64,000 nucleotides of DNA. Origin: Splendidivirga corallicola (lineage in GTDB: Bacteria; Bacteroidota; Bacteroidia; Cytophagales; Cyclobacteriaceae). Below are positions 52,941 to 61,846 of this stretch, piece after piece; within the stretch, counting starts at the first letter, position 1, and each line of letters starts with the position of its first letter. The stretch covers positions 713,559 to 777,558 of the forward strand of contig JAUJEA010000001.1 of assembly GCA_030442035.1 (NCBI GenBank), given 5' to 3'. The notes under the pieces were generated by a model. The model did not search any database, was not told where the DNA came from, and saw only the letters and a list, made by a program, of their open reading frames with translations. The position numbers and the translations under genes are program-made.

Positions 52941-54119
52941 TCACAAAAACTTCAAACATACAGGAACAGGAATCTTTGTTTCAATACCAGTTTCAATGAG
53001 TTCCCCCGTAGCCTGATCAATTCTAAATGTGACAATATTATTAGTGTTCTGATTGGCTACAAGCAGAAATTTGTCAGATGGATCAATAACAAAGTTTCTT
53101 GGAATTTCTCCACCGACTTTTTGATGGCCAATCGATGTTAGTTCCCCGGTGGCTTCATCGATTGAAAACATGGCAATATTGTTGAAATCACCGCGATTAG
53201 ATGCATAGAGATATTTACCTGAAGCAGTGACATGAATATCCGCACTGGAAGCAATGCCTGTTACTCCTTCCGGCAATGAGGAAATCACCTGCACATTCTT
53301 AAGTGCTCCATGCTGATCAGTTTTATCAAAAACGTTAATACTACCATTCAATTCATTAATTACATACATCCATTTGTTATTGGGATGAAAAGTGAAGTGC
53401 CTGGGTCCGGCGCCTTCAACGGTAAGTACTTCATTTTCCAGAGTTGAAAACCGGTGTGTATCTTTATCAATTTTGTAGGCCACTACTTTATCCAATCCCA
53501 AATCAGTAGCGTAGATGAATGCACCTTCCGGGGCCTGTTGGATCATATGCATATGTGTTTTTTTGTTCTGTGCCTTGGCTATCTCATTATGATCCACCAC
53601 AGAGGAAGCTTCCCCAAGTTCACCACTCTCCCCTATGGGAAATAATGAAAAGGTACCTCCTCCATAATTGGCTACCATAGCATATTTACCACTATTATCT
53701 ACACTTACATGGCAAGGTCCTGCCCCCTGGGAAGAAACACTATTGATTAAATTCAATTTTCGATCCTCCCGGTCAATGCTAAAGGCTGCGAGGTGTCCTC
53801 CTGTATTTAATTCATTCACAGCATAAAGCCACTTTTTGTTTGGGTGAATTGCCAGATAGGAAGGGCTACTGCTGGCGGTACTGTCAATAATTCTCAAAGC
53901 ACCATTAGCAGGATTCATTTCACATAGATAGATCCCGTGAGATTTGGCCGTCTCCCAGCCAGTATAGGTTCCGACAAAAAGCAAAAGTGGTTCTTTCTGT
54001 TCAACGACCTTTGCTGTCGATGATCCCCTGGTTTCACTCGAGGATGACTTATTCTCACAGGAGATCATTGCGATAATAAAAAGTAAGATGAAAAAATTGA
54101 TAAATGACCTTTTTAGCAT
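52941..54119 (-). CDS. Lactonase-family beta-propeller lipoprotein
   Basis: About 392 residues from the ATG at 54119, where a signal peptide (MLKRSFINFFILLFIIAMISC) gives a lipidated cysteine; the longer frame to 54185 is rejected. The rest is a seven-bladed propeller of the 6-phosphogluconolactonase/carboxymuconate cyclase type (LLLFVGTYTGWETAKSHGIYL cut to core, GAGPCHVSVDNSGKY, GAGPRHFTFHPNNKWMYVIN). Here it is exported, so a role on a sugar lactone outside the cytoplasm is more likely than the pentose phosphate pathway. It begins the cluster of glycan genes on the minus strand. Confidence 0.9.
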   Translation of the reverse strand: MLKRSFINFFILLFIIAMISCENKSSSSETRGSSTAKVVEQKEPLLLFVGTYTGWETAKSHGIYLCEMNPANGALRIIDSTASSSPSYLAIHPNKKWLYAVNELNTGGHLAAFSIDREDRKLNLINSVSSQGAGPCHVSVDNSGKYAMVANYGGGTFSLFPIGESGELGEASSVVDHNEIAKAQNKKTHMHMIQQAPEGAFIYATDLGLDKVVAYKIDKDTHRFSTLENEVLTVEGAGPRHFTFHPNNKWMYVINELNGSINVFDKTDQHGALKNVQVISSLPEGVTGIASSADIHVTASGKYLYASNRGDFNNIAMFSIDEATGELTSIGHQKVGGEIPRNFVIDPSDKFLLVANQNTNNIVTFRIDQATGELIETGIETKIPVPVCLKFL

Positions 54120-54224
54120 GATGATATTCGTTTTCAAGCGTAATTCATTTAAAGTGTAAGATGTGTTAATCACACAACAAATCAATGAATTTCATTTAAA
54201 TAATTTCAGAACCTGTTGTTTCAA

Positions 54225-55685
54225 TTATTTTACCTGCTTCTCTACTTCCGCCTTTACCGCCCTTTCCAATCTTTCTATCGCCTTCTTATGTTGCTTGATA
54301 GAGTTTATTCCGTAGGACTCAAACGCAGCAACAATTTCAGGCGGATCTTCCTCCGTACCCTTATCATCAATTTGCTCCATCCAATGATCCAGCAATACCC
54401 TCATAGACTCCAATTTTTCAGTCCATTCAGATTGAGTAGCCAGGTTATTTAATTCATATGGATCATTTTTAAGATCATATAATTCCTCCGGATCCATAGG
54501 CTGTAATAACCTGGATTGATATGCATCAAGCTCGCCTCTGTCCTTTAAAATATTTAGCAGATGATAAATCGGATGATTTGCTTTTCGATAGGCTGTTGCT
54601 GTTTCATTCACAGAGAAATCATGGTGATAATTCCTTATGTATTTTAAATCTCCACTCCTGACACTCCTTGATTTAAAAAAGGTCTCACCCGTTCTATCAG
54701 CAGCACCAAAAACCTGGTTTCTTATCTCGACAAGAGGTTCATCTAAAAAAGGAATTCCTTGAGAATTATAAGAACTTAACCCTGCCAGGGCTAGCGTAGT
54801 TGCATTCACATCGATCAAGCTTAATAGTCGTTCATCGGTATCTTTATAGCTGAGGTATTTTCTCTTGATTGCCGGATCATAAGATGAAATGATCAATGGT
54901 ACTTTTAAACCTGATTCATAAAGATAATTTTTTGCCCTGGTCATGGGTCTGCCATGGTCTGAGAAAAAGAAAATTATTGCATTCTCCAGTAGATTGTTTT
55001 TTTCCAAATCCTTAATAATACGCGCCACCTGTTTATCCAACACCTGAATAGATTCAAAGTAATATGCCCAGTCTTTTTTACTAACCGGATGATCAGGATA
55101 GTAGGGAGGTAGTTTTACTTCATCCGGGTTGACCGGGCTGATGGTATCCCTGGCGAAACCTCTGTGAGTCAAGCCCAGGCATATTCTTGCAAAAAAAGGT
55201 TTTTCATTATCAATGCTATCCCAGTGTTGGTGTTCGTAAGTATCTGTATCATATTTAAATAACCAATCCGTTTTACCATTACCGGGATAAGATCTGATGT
55301 TGGCAGTTTGGTAGCCATGGTTTTCAAGCAAAGTATGAATCGGTAAAACGCCATGCTCCAAATCAGGTTTTAAATGATCCGGATAGCGCATGTGATGAGC
55401 TCCAATGGCATTTTGATAATACCCGGTTGCCAGTGCTGTTCTGCTGGGAGAACATGCTGCACCAGTTGCATATGCATTCATATATCTTATTCCGTGATTT
55501 GCCAAATCATCTAATGTTGTGGTTTTAACCTGGCTATTGCCATAACACCCTATATCAGGAGAAAGATCCTCTGCTATGATCCATATAATGTTGGGGGCAA
55601 AGAGATTTGATTCTACACTTTCCTTGCTCTGTTGGCTGCAGCCGAATGTGGCCAATAAACAGAGTGTATACAACATATTCTTCAT
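54225..55685 (-). CDS. Sulfatase
   Basis: 486 residues. The signal MKNMLYTLCLLATFGC is a lipoprotein signal. IIAEDLSPDIGCYGN is the metal-binding start and ACSPSRTAL with Cys78 the formylglycine site, so it can be matured by the usual enzyme. Later motifs include DHGRPMTRAKNYLYESGLKVP (a metal Asp-His). The family is S1, near the heparan N-sulfatase-like members, but substrate is not known. It is 3 bp after (downstream of) the FMN_bind-like gene and upstream of the lactonase gene. Confidence 0.93.
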   Translation of the reverse strand: MKNMLYTLCLLATFGCSQQSKESVESNLFAPNIIWIIAEDLSPDIGCYGNSQVKTTTLDDLANHGIRYMNAYATGAACSPSRTALATGYYQNAIGAHHMRYPDHLKPDLEHGVLPIHTLLENHGYQTANIRSYPGNGKTDWLFKYDTDTYEHQHWDSIDNEKPFFARICLGLTHRGFARDTISPVNPDEVKLPPYYPDHPVSKKDWAYYFESIQVLDKQVARIIKDLEKNNLLENAIIFFFSDHGRPMTRAKNYLYESGLKVPLIISSYDPAIKRKYLSYKDTDERLLSLIDVNATTLALAGLSSYNSQGIPFLDEPLVEIRNQVFGAADRTGETFFKSRSVRSGDLKYIRNYHHDFSVNETATAYRKANHPIYHLLNILKDRGELDAYQSRLLQPMDPEELYDLKNDPYELNNLATQSEWTEKLESMRVLLDHWMEQIDDKGTEEDPPEIVAAFESYGINSIKQHKKAIERLERAVKAEVEKQVK

Positions 55686-55691
55686 CAAATT

Positions 55692-56792
55692 TTATTCTTT
55701 ATTGTTCAAAAATTCCTTTATCAGATAATTGTAAGCGTACTTTTCCGATCTGGCAGCTTCCAACAAGTTGGATTTAATCAATGGAGTCAGATTCTCCGGA
55801 TTTTCATTGAAAATCTCTAAATACAGTTTCAGTTGATTTTTGGTCATTTCGGAGGAAAATCCGGAAAGTATTTCCAAAGCAATAAGATGGGCCGATCCTG
55901 CTTTTTTGACGAGTTGGGTTTTGGTATTGATATCAGTCCGGCTGAATAGTCTGTAAAATTGCTCAGTATTATTTCTGTCCTCTAAAATGTTATTTGGGAT
56001 CTTCTTGAGGATATAGGTCCTTATCAGAGGCTGTGTTTTCTCGAATATCCTGATAACCTGTTCAAAGTGTTTTTCAAATGCCTCTTTTGGTAGTTTTTTC
56101 AGGCCATAATATTGATAATCCTCATAATCCGAATATAAAAGATAATTGTTTAGTGAATCGGTGTAAATGGATTGTAGATAGGCACTGATATTTTTCTTAA
56201 CCTCTCCATGCACTAAGTGCCACAGGGTATAACATGAATAAAGACCTCCTTGAACCACGGATTCTTTGATCTCCTTCTTTGTAGCGCTGGATATCCCATC
56301 TACTGCTCCAAAATCAGCTTTTGAAATTGAGACAGGTACTTCATCCACAAGTTCAGACATTTCCCTGTTTCTCAGAACAGAGTTATCATCCAGGAGTAAT
56401 GCATGAAGTTTGGCATAATCCTCTTTGTCAAACGGATCATGTTCAAACTTGGTGAGAGGTTCATCGGGATCTATACCATAGCCTACATAGTTACCCAGAA
56501 GATTCCAGTAAATTTTGATTTTTGCCAATCTGCACTCACCATCCGCACACACAGGGGTTTCCAGATCCGCAAAGAATAGTCTTGGATATCCTTCTTTAGT
56601 AGATAATAATCTAATATTATGGTTAATTAAGGTATCCTTATTTGTGACGGTAAAAACCTCCATATCTTTTGAAACCTCCTCCCATTCATCATTCATTTCG
56701 AAGAATAATGGTTTATAATCGGATATCTTTTCTTCCCGAAATGATATCAGGCACAAGCATATTAAAATCGATAATCTTAATTTTCCGGCCAC
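55692..56792 (-). CDS. Exported protein with a possible FMN_bind-like motif
   Basis: 366 residues. The start appears to be GTG at 56792, overlapping the FAD oxidoreductase gene by 16 bp. A signal-like stretch (LSILICLCLIS) is followed by a pattern with cysteines (CADGECRLAKIKIYWNLLGNYVGY, cut to CADGECRLAKIKIYW). DGISSATKKEI is close to the flavinylation motif (D-x-[ST]-G-A-T) of FMN_bind proteins such as NqrC, with serine in place of glycine. An electron link to the FAD oxidoreductase before it is possible, but I do not recognise the protein as a whole. Confidence 0.7.
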   Translation of the reverse strand: MAGKLRLSILICLCLISFREEKISDYKPLFFEMNDEWEEVSKDMEVFTVTNKDTLINHNIRLLSTKEGYPRLFFADLETPVCADGECRLAKIKIYWNLLGNYVGYGIDPDEPLTKFEHDPFDKEDYAKLHALLLDDNSVLRNREMSELVDEVPVSISKADFGAVDGISSATKKEIKESVVQGGLYSCYTLWHLVHGEVKKNISAYLQSIYTDSLNNYLLYSDYEDYQYYGLKKLPKEAFEKHFEQVIRIFEKTQPLIRTYILKKIPNNILEDRNNTEQFYRLFSRTDINTKTQLVKKAGSAHLIALEILSGFSSEMTKNQLKLYLEIFNENPENLTPLIKSNLLEAARSEKYAYNYLIKEFLNNKE

Positions 56793-58609
56793 TGTTGACT
56801 TTCGATAAGCTCCATGTATTCCTTAAGGTGATTGGTGTAGATCTCCCTGGGGTTAACATTATATTTCTTGCATAAAACCGCTGCAAACCCCACTGCGGCC
56901 CCCATCTGCCCTGTAGTTCTCATAACTCTTGGGCCCCCTAAACCAATATGTGAACAGCTAAAATTACGACCTGCCATGAACAGGTTATTGATATTCTTTG
57001 AATACAGGCTTCTGTAGGGGATATAGTATTTATCTGTTTTATAAAAGATGGCTTTTGACAGAAAATCAGGTTGAGAAGCGTCTCGCAGATTTCTCTGAAA
57101 GTGAACATCAATCTCTCTGATTTCCATCACGACAGAGTCCGGAAATTTGGTGTATTCCTGAACATCTTTAAAAGTAAAAATGTGATCTCCCACCAATCTT
57201 CTGGATTCTCGTTTTCCGACGAGGTAGGAAACCCATTGCAATTTGTGATTTTTGTTTTCTTCCAATTTCTTGGCATTGGCAAATGATCCGAATATTGCCC
57301 GCAGCATATGATCCCTTATTTCTTCAGCATCATGTATCTGGTGTAAGTCATTTCTGGAGAACTCCCAGTACCACTCTCCTGCGATAGCAGAATGATCTCC
57401 TGCCACTTCCCTTGCCCATGGTACTTCTGGGAATATTTGAGGTTGTTTTAACACTTCTGTTTGCCATAATACAGAAGATCCCATAACAAAATCATCTGCT
57501 TCTTCTGGGCTCCAAAGCTCGCCCCATACATCCCAGGCTTCTCCGTATGTGTCAACACTTTCGCGACCATATGAAAATTCAGCACCTGCCCAAAAGCCGA
57601 TCCAACCGTCACCGGTGGAATCAACAAACCGGGGAGCTTTAAATCGTATTCTCTCACCGGTGGCTGTATGCCTCGCATCCACGTATTGTATCAGATTATC
57701 TTTTGCTACAGCATCATAAGCTCTCCAGTTTAAAAACAAGCTAATATTCTTGAAACTTTTTACGTTTCTGTCTCTTTTTTCCTGATCGATCTTAGCTTCT
57801 GAAGAGCCATTAGGATAGTGTTCCGTATCAATCATTTTTAATATCCTTTCAAACTTGCCATAGATGCCTAAGGTATGCACTCTGATCTCACTACTGGCAT
57901 TTCCTCCTAGTAGCGGTCTGTCATGTATCAAGGCTACTTTAAGGCCTTGCTCAGCCGCTGCTATGGCCGCAGCACACCCGGCTAAACCACCCCCGGTAAT
58001 TACCAGATCATAGGTTTCTTCTTTTTCGGGTGCTGTTGTTTCACCCAATTTGGTTTGCCTCCAGACTGCCAATTCCTTAATGTCATTGGGAGGTTGTTCT
58101 TCGGATTGGCTCAAATAAATTGCATCACAGCGGCCATTAAAACCGGTTAAATCAACCAATTCAATTTCAACTTTTTTTGATTTTACAGCAGTTGTACCGG
58201 CATATTCCCAGGACCATCCGGGCATGGTGCCCAAAGTAGTTTTCAGTTCCTTTCCATTAATCATCACCCGGAATCTCCCGGGTGCTTCCCAATCACCAGG
58301 CACCCAGTTCTTTGTTCTCACCCAAACATGATAAGTGCCCTTCTTTTTAAACTGGATTTCAGTAGAGGCATTTTTTACCGGTACTCCCAAGCCATGTGCC
58401 ATCAGGTAAGGAGAACCCATTTGTTCAACAAACTGAGGATCCACCACCCAGCCTCCTTTGTCAATAAAGCTTTCCGCTTCAATCAAAACTTGTTGGGCTC
58501 GCGCCTGGCTAAATATAATAAGACTCATAGCCAGCAGCATTACTTTCTTTGCTTTATAGAAAGCCATGCTATTGTTAGTTCTGTTCATAATGTAATGCTC
58601 TTTCATCAT
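56777..58609 (-). CDS. FAD-dependent oxidoreductase with carbohydrate-binding N-terminal domain
   Basis: 610 residues. The start (ATG at 58609) overlaps the glycosidase stop as ATGA. A signal peptide near 15-38 (QARAQQ) is followed by a beta-sandwich of carbohydrate-binding type (about 45-180, including the HVWVRTKNW segment). The Rossmann FAD-binding motif is LVITGGGLAGCAAAIAAAEQGL (about 205-226), then GGNASSEIRVHTLG. The family is FAD_oxidored, often in glycan clusters. It should oxidise or cleave a sugar residue in the periplasm. Its neighbours, a glycosidase and a possible FMN_bind protein, support a glycan role. Confidence 0.9.
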   Translation of the reverse strand: MMKEHYIMNRTNNSMAFYKAKKVMLLAMSLIIFSQARAQQVLIEAESFIDKGGWVVDPQFVEQMGSPYLMAHGLGVPVKNASTEIQFKKKGTYHVWVRTKNWVPGDWEAPGRFRVMINGKELKTTLGTMPGWSWEYAGTTAVKSKKVEIELVDLTGFNGRCDAIYLSQSEEQPPNDIKELAVWRQTKLGETTAPEKEETYDLVITGGGLAGCAAAIAAAEQGLKVALIHDRPLLGGNASSEIRVHTLGIYGKFERILKMIDTEHYPNGSSEAKIDQEKRDRNVKSFKNISLFLNWRAYDAVAKDNLIQYVDARHTATGERIRFKAPRFVDSTGDGWIGFWAGAEFSYGRESVDTYGEAWDVWGELWSPEEADDFVMGSSVLWQTEVLKQPQIFPEVPWAREVAGDHSAIAGEWYWEFSRNDLHQIHDAEEIRDHMLRAIFGSFANAKKLEENKNHKLQWVSYLVGKRESRRLVGDHIFTFKDVQEYTKFPDSVVMEIREIDVHFQRNLRDASQPDFLSKAIFYKTDKYYIPYRSLYSKNINNLFMAGRNFSCSHIGLGGPRVMRTTGQMGAAVGFAAVLCKKYNVNPREIYTNHLKEYMELIESQQWPEN

Positions 58610-59304
58610 TTATTTGATTCTTCTCTTTTTAATGGAATATGTACATTTACCGTCGCGCCTCCTCTATTGTACAAAACAGCGCAGTAAAGCGTCCCGGGTT
58701 GTCCGTTTTCTATAAGCACCTGCGGTCGTTCCAGCCTTCCAACCCGTTGTACGTTTCCGTCTTCCCAATGTATATCAAGCCCTGACACCAGGGCTTTCTG
58801 TGCCGGTTCCCAATTCAAACCATCGTTGGATTTAAAAAAAGCCAATGAGGTTCCGGCATTCGTAAAAGTTCCTTTCATATCTTTTACAATAGCATAATAC
58901 CGGTCATCTGAGTGCTGATACCAGATATAGGGGTCTTCCGCAGGAAACTTCTTCCCTTCTTTGTAAAAAATGAGTCCTTCCAATTTTCTGAATGGGCCAG
59001 TTGGTTCCTCAGGTTTATCAGCTACAGCGTAGGCTATTTCAGAATCAGTTACCCAAGCACTGAAACCCACTTCTTTAGGCCATCGGGAATAGAACATATG
59101 GTATTTTTTATCGTGTCCTTTTACCACAGAAGCTCCCCAAATAAAATAGGTAGTGTCCCTTAACACATAATTTTCCGGAACAGGCTGTACCATTGCTCCG
59201 ATATTCAGATCATTTCCAACCTGGGCTTTTACATTAGAAGAAAAACAAGCAATCAAAATGGCTATGCTGTTTCGTATTATTTGTCTGGTCCTATCAGCAA
59301 TCAT
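58606..59304 (-). CDS. Short five-bladed-propeller glycosidase-like protein
   Basis: 232 residues with a signal peptide (ending VKAQ about 28). The segments YFIWGASVVKG, YHMFYSRWPKE, WVTDSEIAYAV and FPAEDPYIWYQ, YYAIVKDMKG, VQRVGRLERPQVL are propeller blades as in GH43/GH117-like proteins. From memory these family members are about 330-380 residues; the middle, between the two GPF motifs, is missing here although the frame is open. It is probably a shortened gene. It overlaps the FAD oxidoreductase gene by 4 bp. Confidence 0.8.
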   Translation of the reverse strand: MIADRTRQIIRNSIAILIACFSSNVKAQVGNDLNIGAMVQPVPENYVLRDTTYFIWGASVVKGHDKKYHMFYSRWPKEVGFSAWVTDSEIAYAVADKPEEPTGPFRKLEGLIFYKEGKKFPAEDPYIWYQHSDDRYYAIVKDMKGTFTNAGTSLAFFKSNDGLNWEPAQKALVSGLDIHWEDGNVQRVGRLERPQVLIENGQPGTLYCAVLYNRGGATVNVHIPLKREESNK

Positions 59305-59334
59305 GGATTTTCTTAGAAACTCAATTTTTAAAAC

Positions 59335-61653
59335 TTATCTTTTAACTACCATAGAGGCTTTTTTCTCGAAATAGCCAAGTCCATAACTTACACTTACTTC
59401 ATCTCCCTTCTTCAACTGTAAAACTTCATCCTTCGTATTGATTTTACCTCCTCTGTACTCAATATTTCCGATAAGGTATTTTGAATATGGGCTTTCCTCT
59501 TTCAGCGTTATTGTAGCACTATCACCACTGGAGGAGGTTGCTTTGATCTCCAACTTATCTATTTCTTTCGGATCAAAATTGAGTGGGGTTTTCAAACGTA
59601 CTGTAAGTATTTTTTTCTTTGTGTTCTTGAGCTCTATTTCAGTGTCGCTATGCGCCAGATAGGCCATACTGATATTATATGCTGTGTTGAATTGCACCCA
59701 TCCTTCAGTCCAACCCAAGTTTCCAATTTCCGGATGATTCGGATAATGATTTGTTTTTGGTGAACCATCAAAAACAAAACGAACGGGTTCGAGAAGCCCT
59801 ATTCCTCCATGGTGATAGGAATACCAGCCCAAATCCACCCCTTCTATTTCTGATGGGCCGTCATATGAAAAGTGCCTGCCTGTGGGATTTCTTCCAAACG
59901 CATCATCAAAATGTGACCAAACCAATTGATTGAGTCTATTCTTTAAATCCTTGTCATTAATCACACTTGCGGCTGCTAAAGCGCAGGCAGGAAAACCGAG
60001 AATATTTCCTGTCTCATTCCAACCCGCCGGTACCCAATCTCCGCTGTCCGTGTACTTTCTAAAATCCCACATATTATCAGATCGACTTATCATTACTTTG
60101 GCCCAGTCGAGTACTTTCTCATACAGTCCCTCAGGAGCTTTCTCCTGATATTGATGATAAAAATAGGCAAATGCTCTCATGGTAATATGTTCGGACATGC
60201 GTTGTCCTTTTGTTGTTAGGGGATCTTTCCAATCAAGGTTGGTGATCATCCATTCTATTTGACTGTAAGCGGCATCAAAATATTTATCAGCATCAGCTTC
60301 GTTTTGTTTTTTCGCCACTTCATACATCATCAGGTTAGGTATAACCGAATGGCCGGGAGGCAGCTCCCCTTTATTAGTACCCATTTTAGTTTTCAGCATC
60401 AATAAATTGTGCTCAGGACTTTTGTCGTATTGAGTGGTAGACTTTTTACTTACCACTTTTTTAGTCCACTTGTTTTTCAGGTATTCATAAACGATGTCGA
60501 AGTTTTGTTGTGGGAGCCACTGTTTGAAATAGGGAAATGCATAAAGAAAATGAGCTAACTCTGCTTTTTGATGTTCGTGTTCTAATTCCTGGGAAATTTT
60601 AACATCTACATCCCAGTGGATCAATTTCACTATATCCGGAGCATTCTTATCATAAGGTTCAAGCTTACCCCATTTACCTTCATATTCTGATGGAAATGAA
60701 CTGTTTGAAACATAGCTCACCTTTTTCTCCATTCTTTTATAAGCTTCGGGATTGGAAAGGTATAAAGCAATCATACTCTGTAAAGCCCAGTTGAAGAAAT
60801 CTCCATCACGCCAGGCCCATGAGAGTGACCGGATTTTATCAGAAGTACCGGTATAATGTCTGGCTCCAATCATAAAGTCTATCATATTTCTATAACTCAC
60901 ATGCTCCAACCAAAAGGGAGCAATTCGGAATGGATAAGAAGTGAAAGTATCTATAGCCACTACATACTCGTCTCCGGTTGTTGGATTGAACAGGGTAAAA
61001 TCGCCAATGTTGTTTTGAACGACGCCATGATATACTTCTTCTCCAGAAGAAGTGTTCTTTATTGTAAAGGGTGTATTGTCAGACACTTCGGGTGCAGTAA
61101 ACCTTTTTGGCTTCTCCAGATTATAGCCACTTTGATTGACCAATATTTTCTTCACTTCGGTGGCTGTACTATCTACGTATTGATGACCATGGATCCCAAA
61201 TTCACTTACTATTACAACGTCATCCACGTTTATAGATAGCCTGATGCGATCGGTTAATATTGCTTTTTCGAATGTTAGGGTGATTTCTTTTTGATCGTTG
61301 TCGGTATGGTTAACCTGGTTTCTCCAACTTCCATTGAGAAAGGTTTGAATAGCGAAATATGGAATCGGATCTCCACTGCTTGTTTCCATAGATGCCTGTA
61401 CTTTCTTAATCTCAGTGGCTCCTGGGAGTACCACCGTCAGCCATTTATTTTTACCTCCTACGTCACTTATCCATGATGTCTCTTTATTACCATCTATTGC
61501 TTTATCAGAGGTATTACTTCCTTCCGTACTACTCGCAGTTGCAGTCCCCGCAAGTGCCAGGTTATTTTGGCACCATGTTTCATTACCCGACAATAGTAAA
61601 AGCAATACAAAAACTGCTATAAATAGTATATTCCTGGTATTAATCTTTTTCAT
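59335..61653 (-). CDS. F5/8-type (CBM32) protein with glycoside hydrolase/lyase-like catalytic part
   Basis: 772 residues. After a signal peptide (about 1-28) a discoidin/CBM32 domain occupies about 30-160 (ALAGTATASSTEGSNTSDKAIDG cut to core). Residues about 170-260 form an Ig-like beta domain as at the N-terminus of GH9 cellulases (ILVNQSGYNLEKPKRF). The rest, about 260-680, is helical with WAWRDGDFFNWALQS and HITMRAFAYFYHQY, probably an alpha/alpha toroid. It should cut or bind a polymer outside the cell. The exact family is not sure. It overlaps the small lipoprotein ORF by 4 bp. Confidence 0.85.
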   Translation of the reverse strand: MKKINTRNILFIAVFVLLLLLSGNETWCQNNLALAGTATASSTEGSNTSDKAIDGNKETSWISDVGGKNKWLTVVLPGATEIKKVQASMETSSGDPIPYFAIQTFLNGSWRNQVNHTDNDQKEITLTFEKAILTDRIRLSINVDDVVIVSEFGIHGHQYVDSTATEVKKILVNQSGYNLEKPKRFTAPEVSDNTPFTIKNTSSGEEVYHGVVQNNIGDFTLFNPTTGDEYVVAIDTFTSYPFRIAPFWLEHVSYRNMIDFMIGARHYTGTSDKIRSLSWAWRDGDFFNWALQSMIALYLSNPEAYKRMEKKVSYVSNSSFPSEYEGKWGKLEPYDKNAPDIVKLIHWDVDVKISQELEHEHQKAELAHFLYAFPYFKQWLPQQNFDIVYEYLKNKWTKKVVSKKSTTQYDKSPEHNLLMLKTKMGTNKGELPPGHSVIPNLMMYEVAKKQNEADADKYFDAAYSQIEWMITNLDWKDPLTTKGQRMSEHITMRAFAYFYHQYQEKAPEGLYEKVLDWAKVMISRSDNMWDFRKYTDSGDWVPAGWNETGNILGFPACALAAASVINDKDLKNRLNQLVWSHFDDAFGRNPTGRHFSYDGPSEIEGVDLGWYSYHHGGIGLLEPVRFVFDGSPKTNHYPNHPEIGNLGWTEGWVQFNTAYNISMAYLAHSDTEIELKNTKKKILTVRLKTPLNFDPKEIDKLEIKATSSSGDSATITLKEESPYSKYLIGNIEYRGGKINTKDEVLQLKKGDEVSVSYGLGYFEKKASMVVKR

Positions 61654-61844
61654 TCTATATCACTTTTTTCAAAACTATAACGGGAACCTTGTTTTTGAAT
61701 AATTAAGTGAGTATCACCGATATCAACTTTTATACAATTATCATCTTCGAATACCAACCTTTGTTCCTGATTACATTGCTGAAAAAGCAAAAGCACAGCG
61801 GTAGGAAACAGTCCCATACATACCTTCTTTATTATTTTCAACAT
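61650..61844 (-). CDS. Small lipoprotein, perhaps a GH31 N-terminal remnant
   Basis: 64 residues. The start MLKIIKKVCMGLFPTAVLLL is a signal peptide with QQC as lipobox (Cys about 24). The remaining part, from DDNCIKVDIGDTHLIIQK onward, can be aligned without gaps to the start of the GH31 gene just upstream (DSNLIEIIDGNFKLQVKK), with identical Asp, Asn, Ile, Gly, Leu, Lys at the same spacing. It ends abruptly after about 30 such residues. It lies 2 bp after the GH31 stop and overlaps the CBM32 gene by 4 bp. It may be a relic of a tandem copy or a small secreted protein. Confidence 0.6.
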   Translation of the reverse strand: MLKIIKKVCMGLFPTAVLLLFQQCNQEQRLVFEDDNCIKVDIGDTHLIIQKQGSRYSFEKSDIE

Positions 61845-61846
61845 AC

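Noticed and set aside
52941-54185. Longer start for the lactonase gene at 54185
   Set aside because: The ATG at 54119 begins a clear lipoprotein signal; the upstream residues do not.
60856-61239. 127-codon plus-strand frame
   Set aside because: Antisense shadow of the CBM32 enzyme gene.
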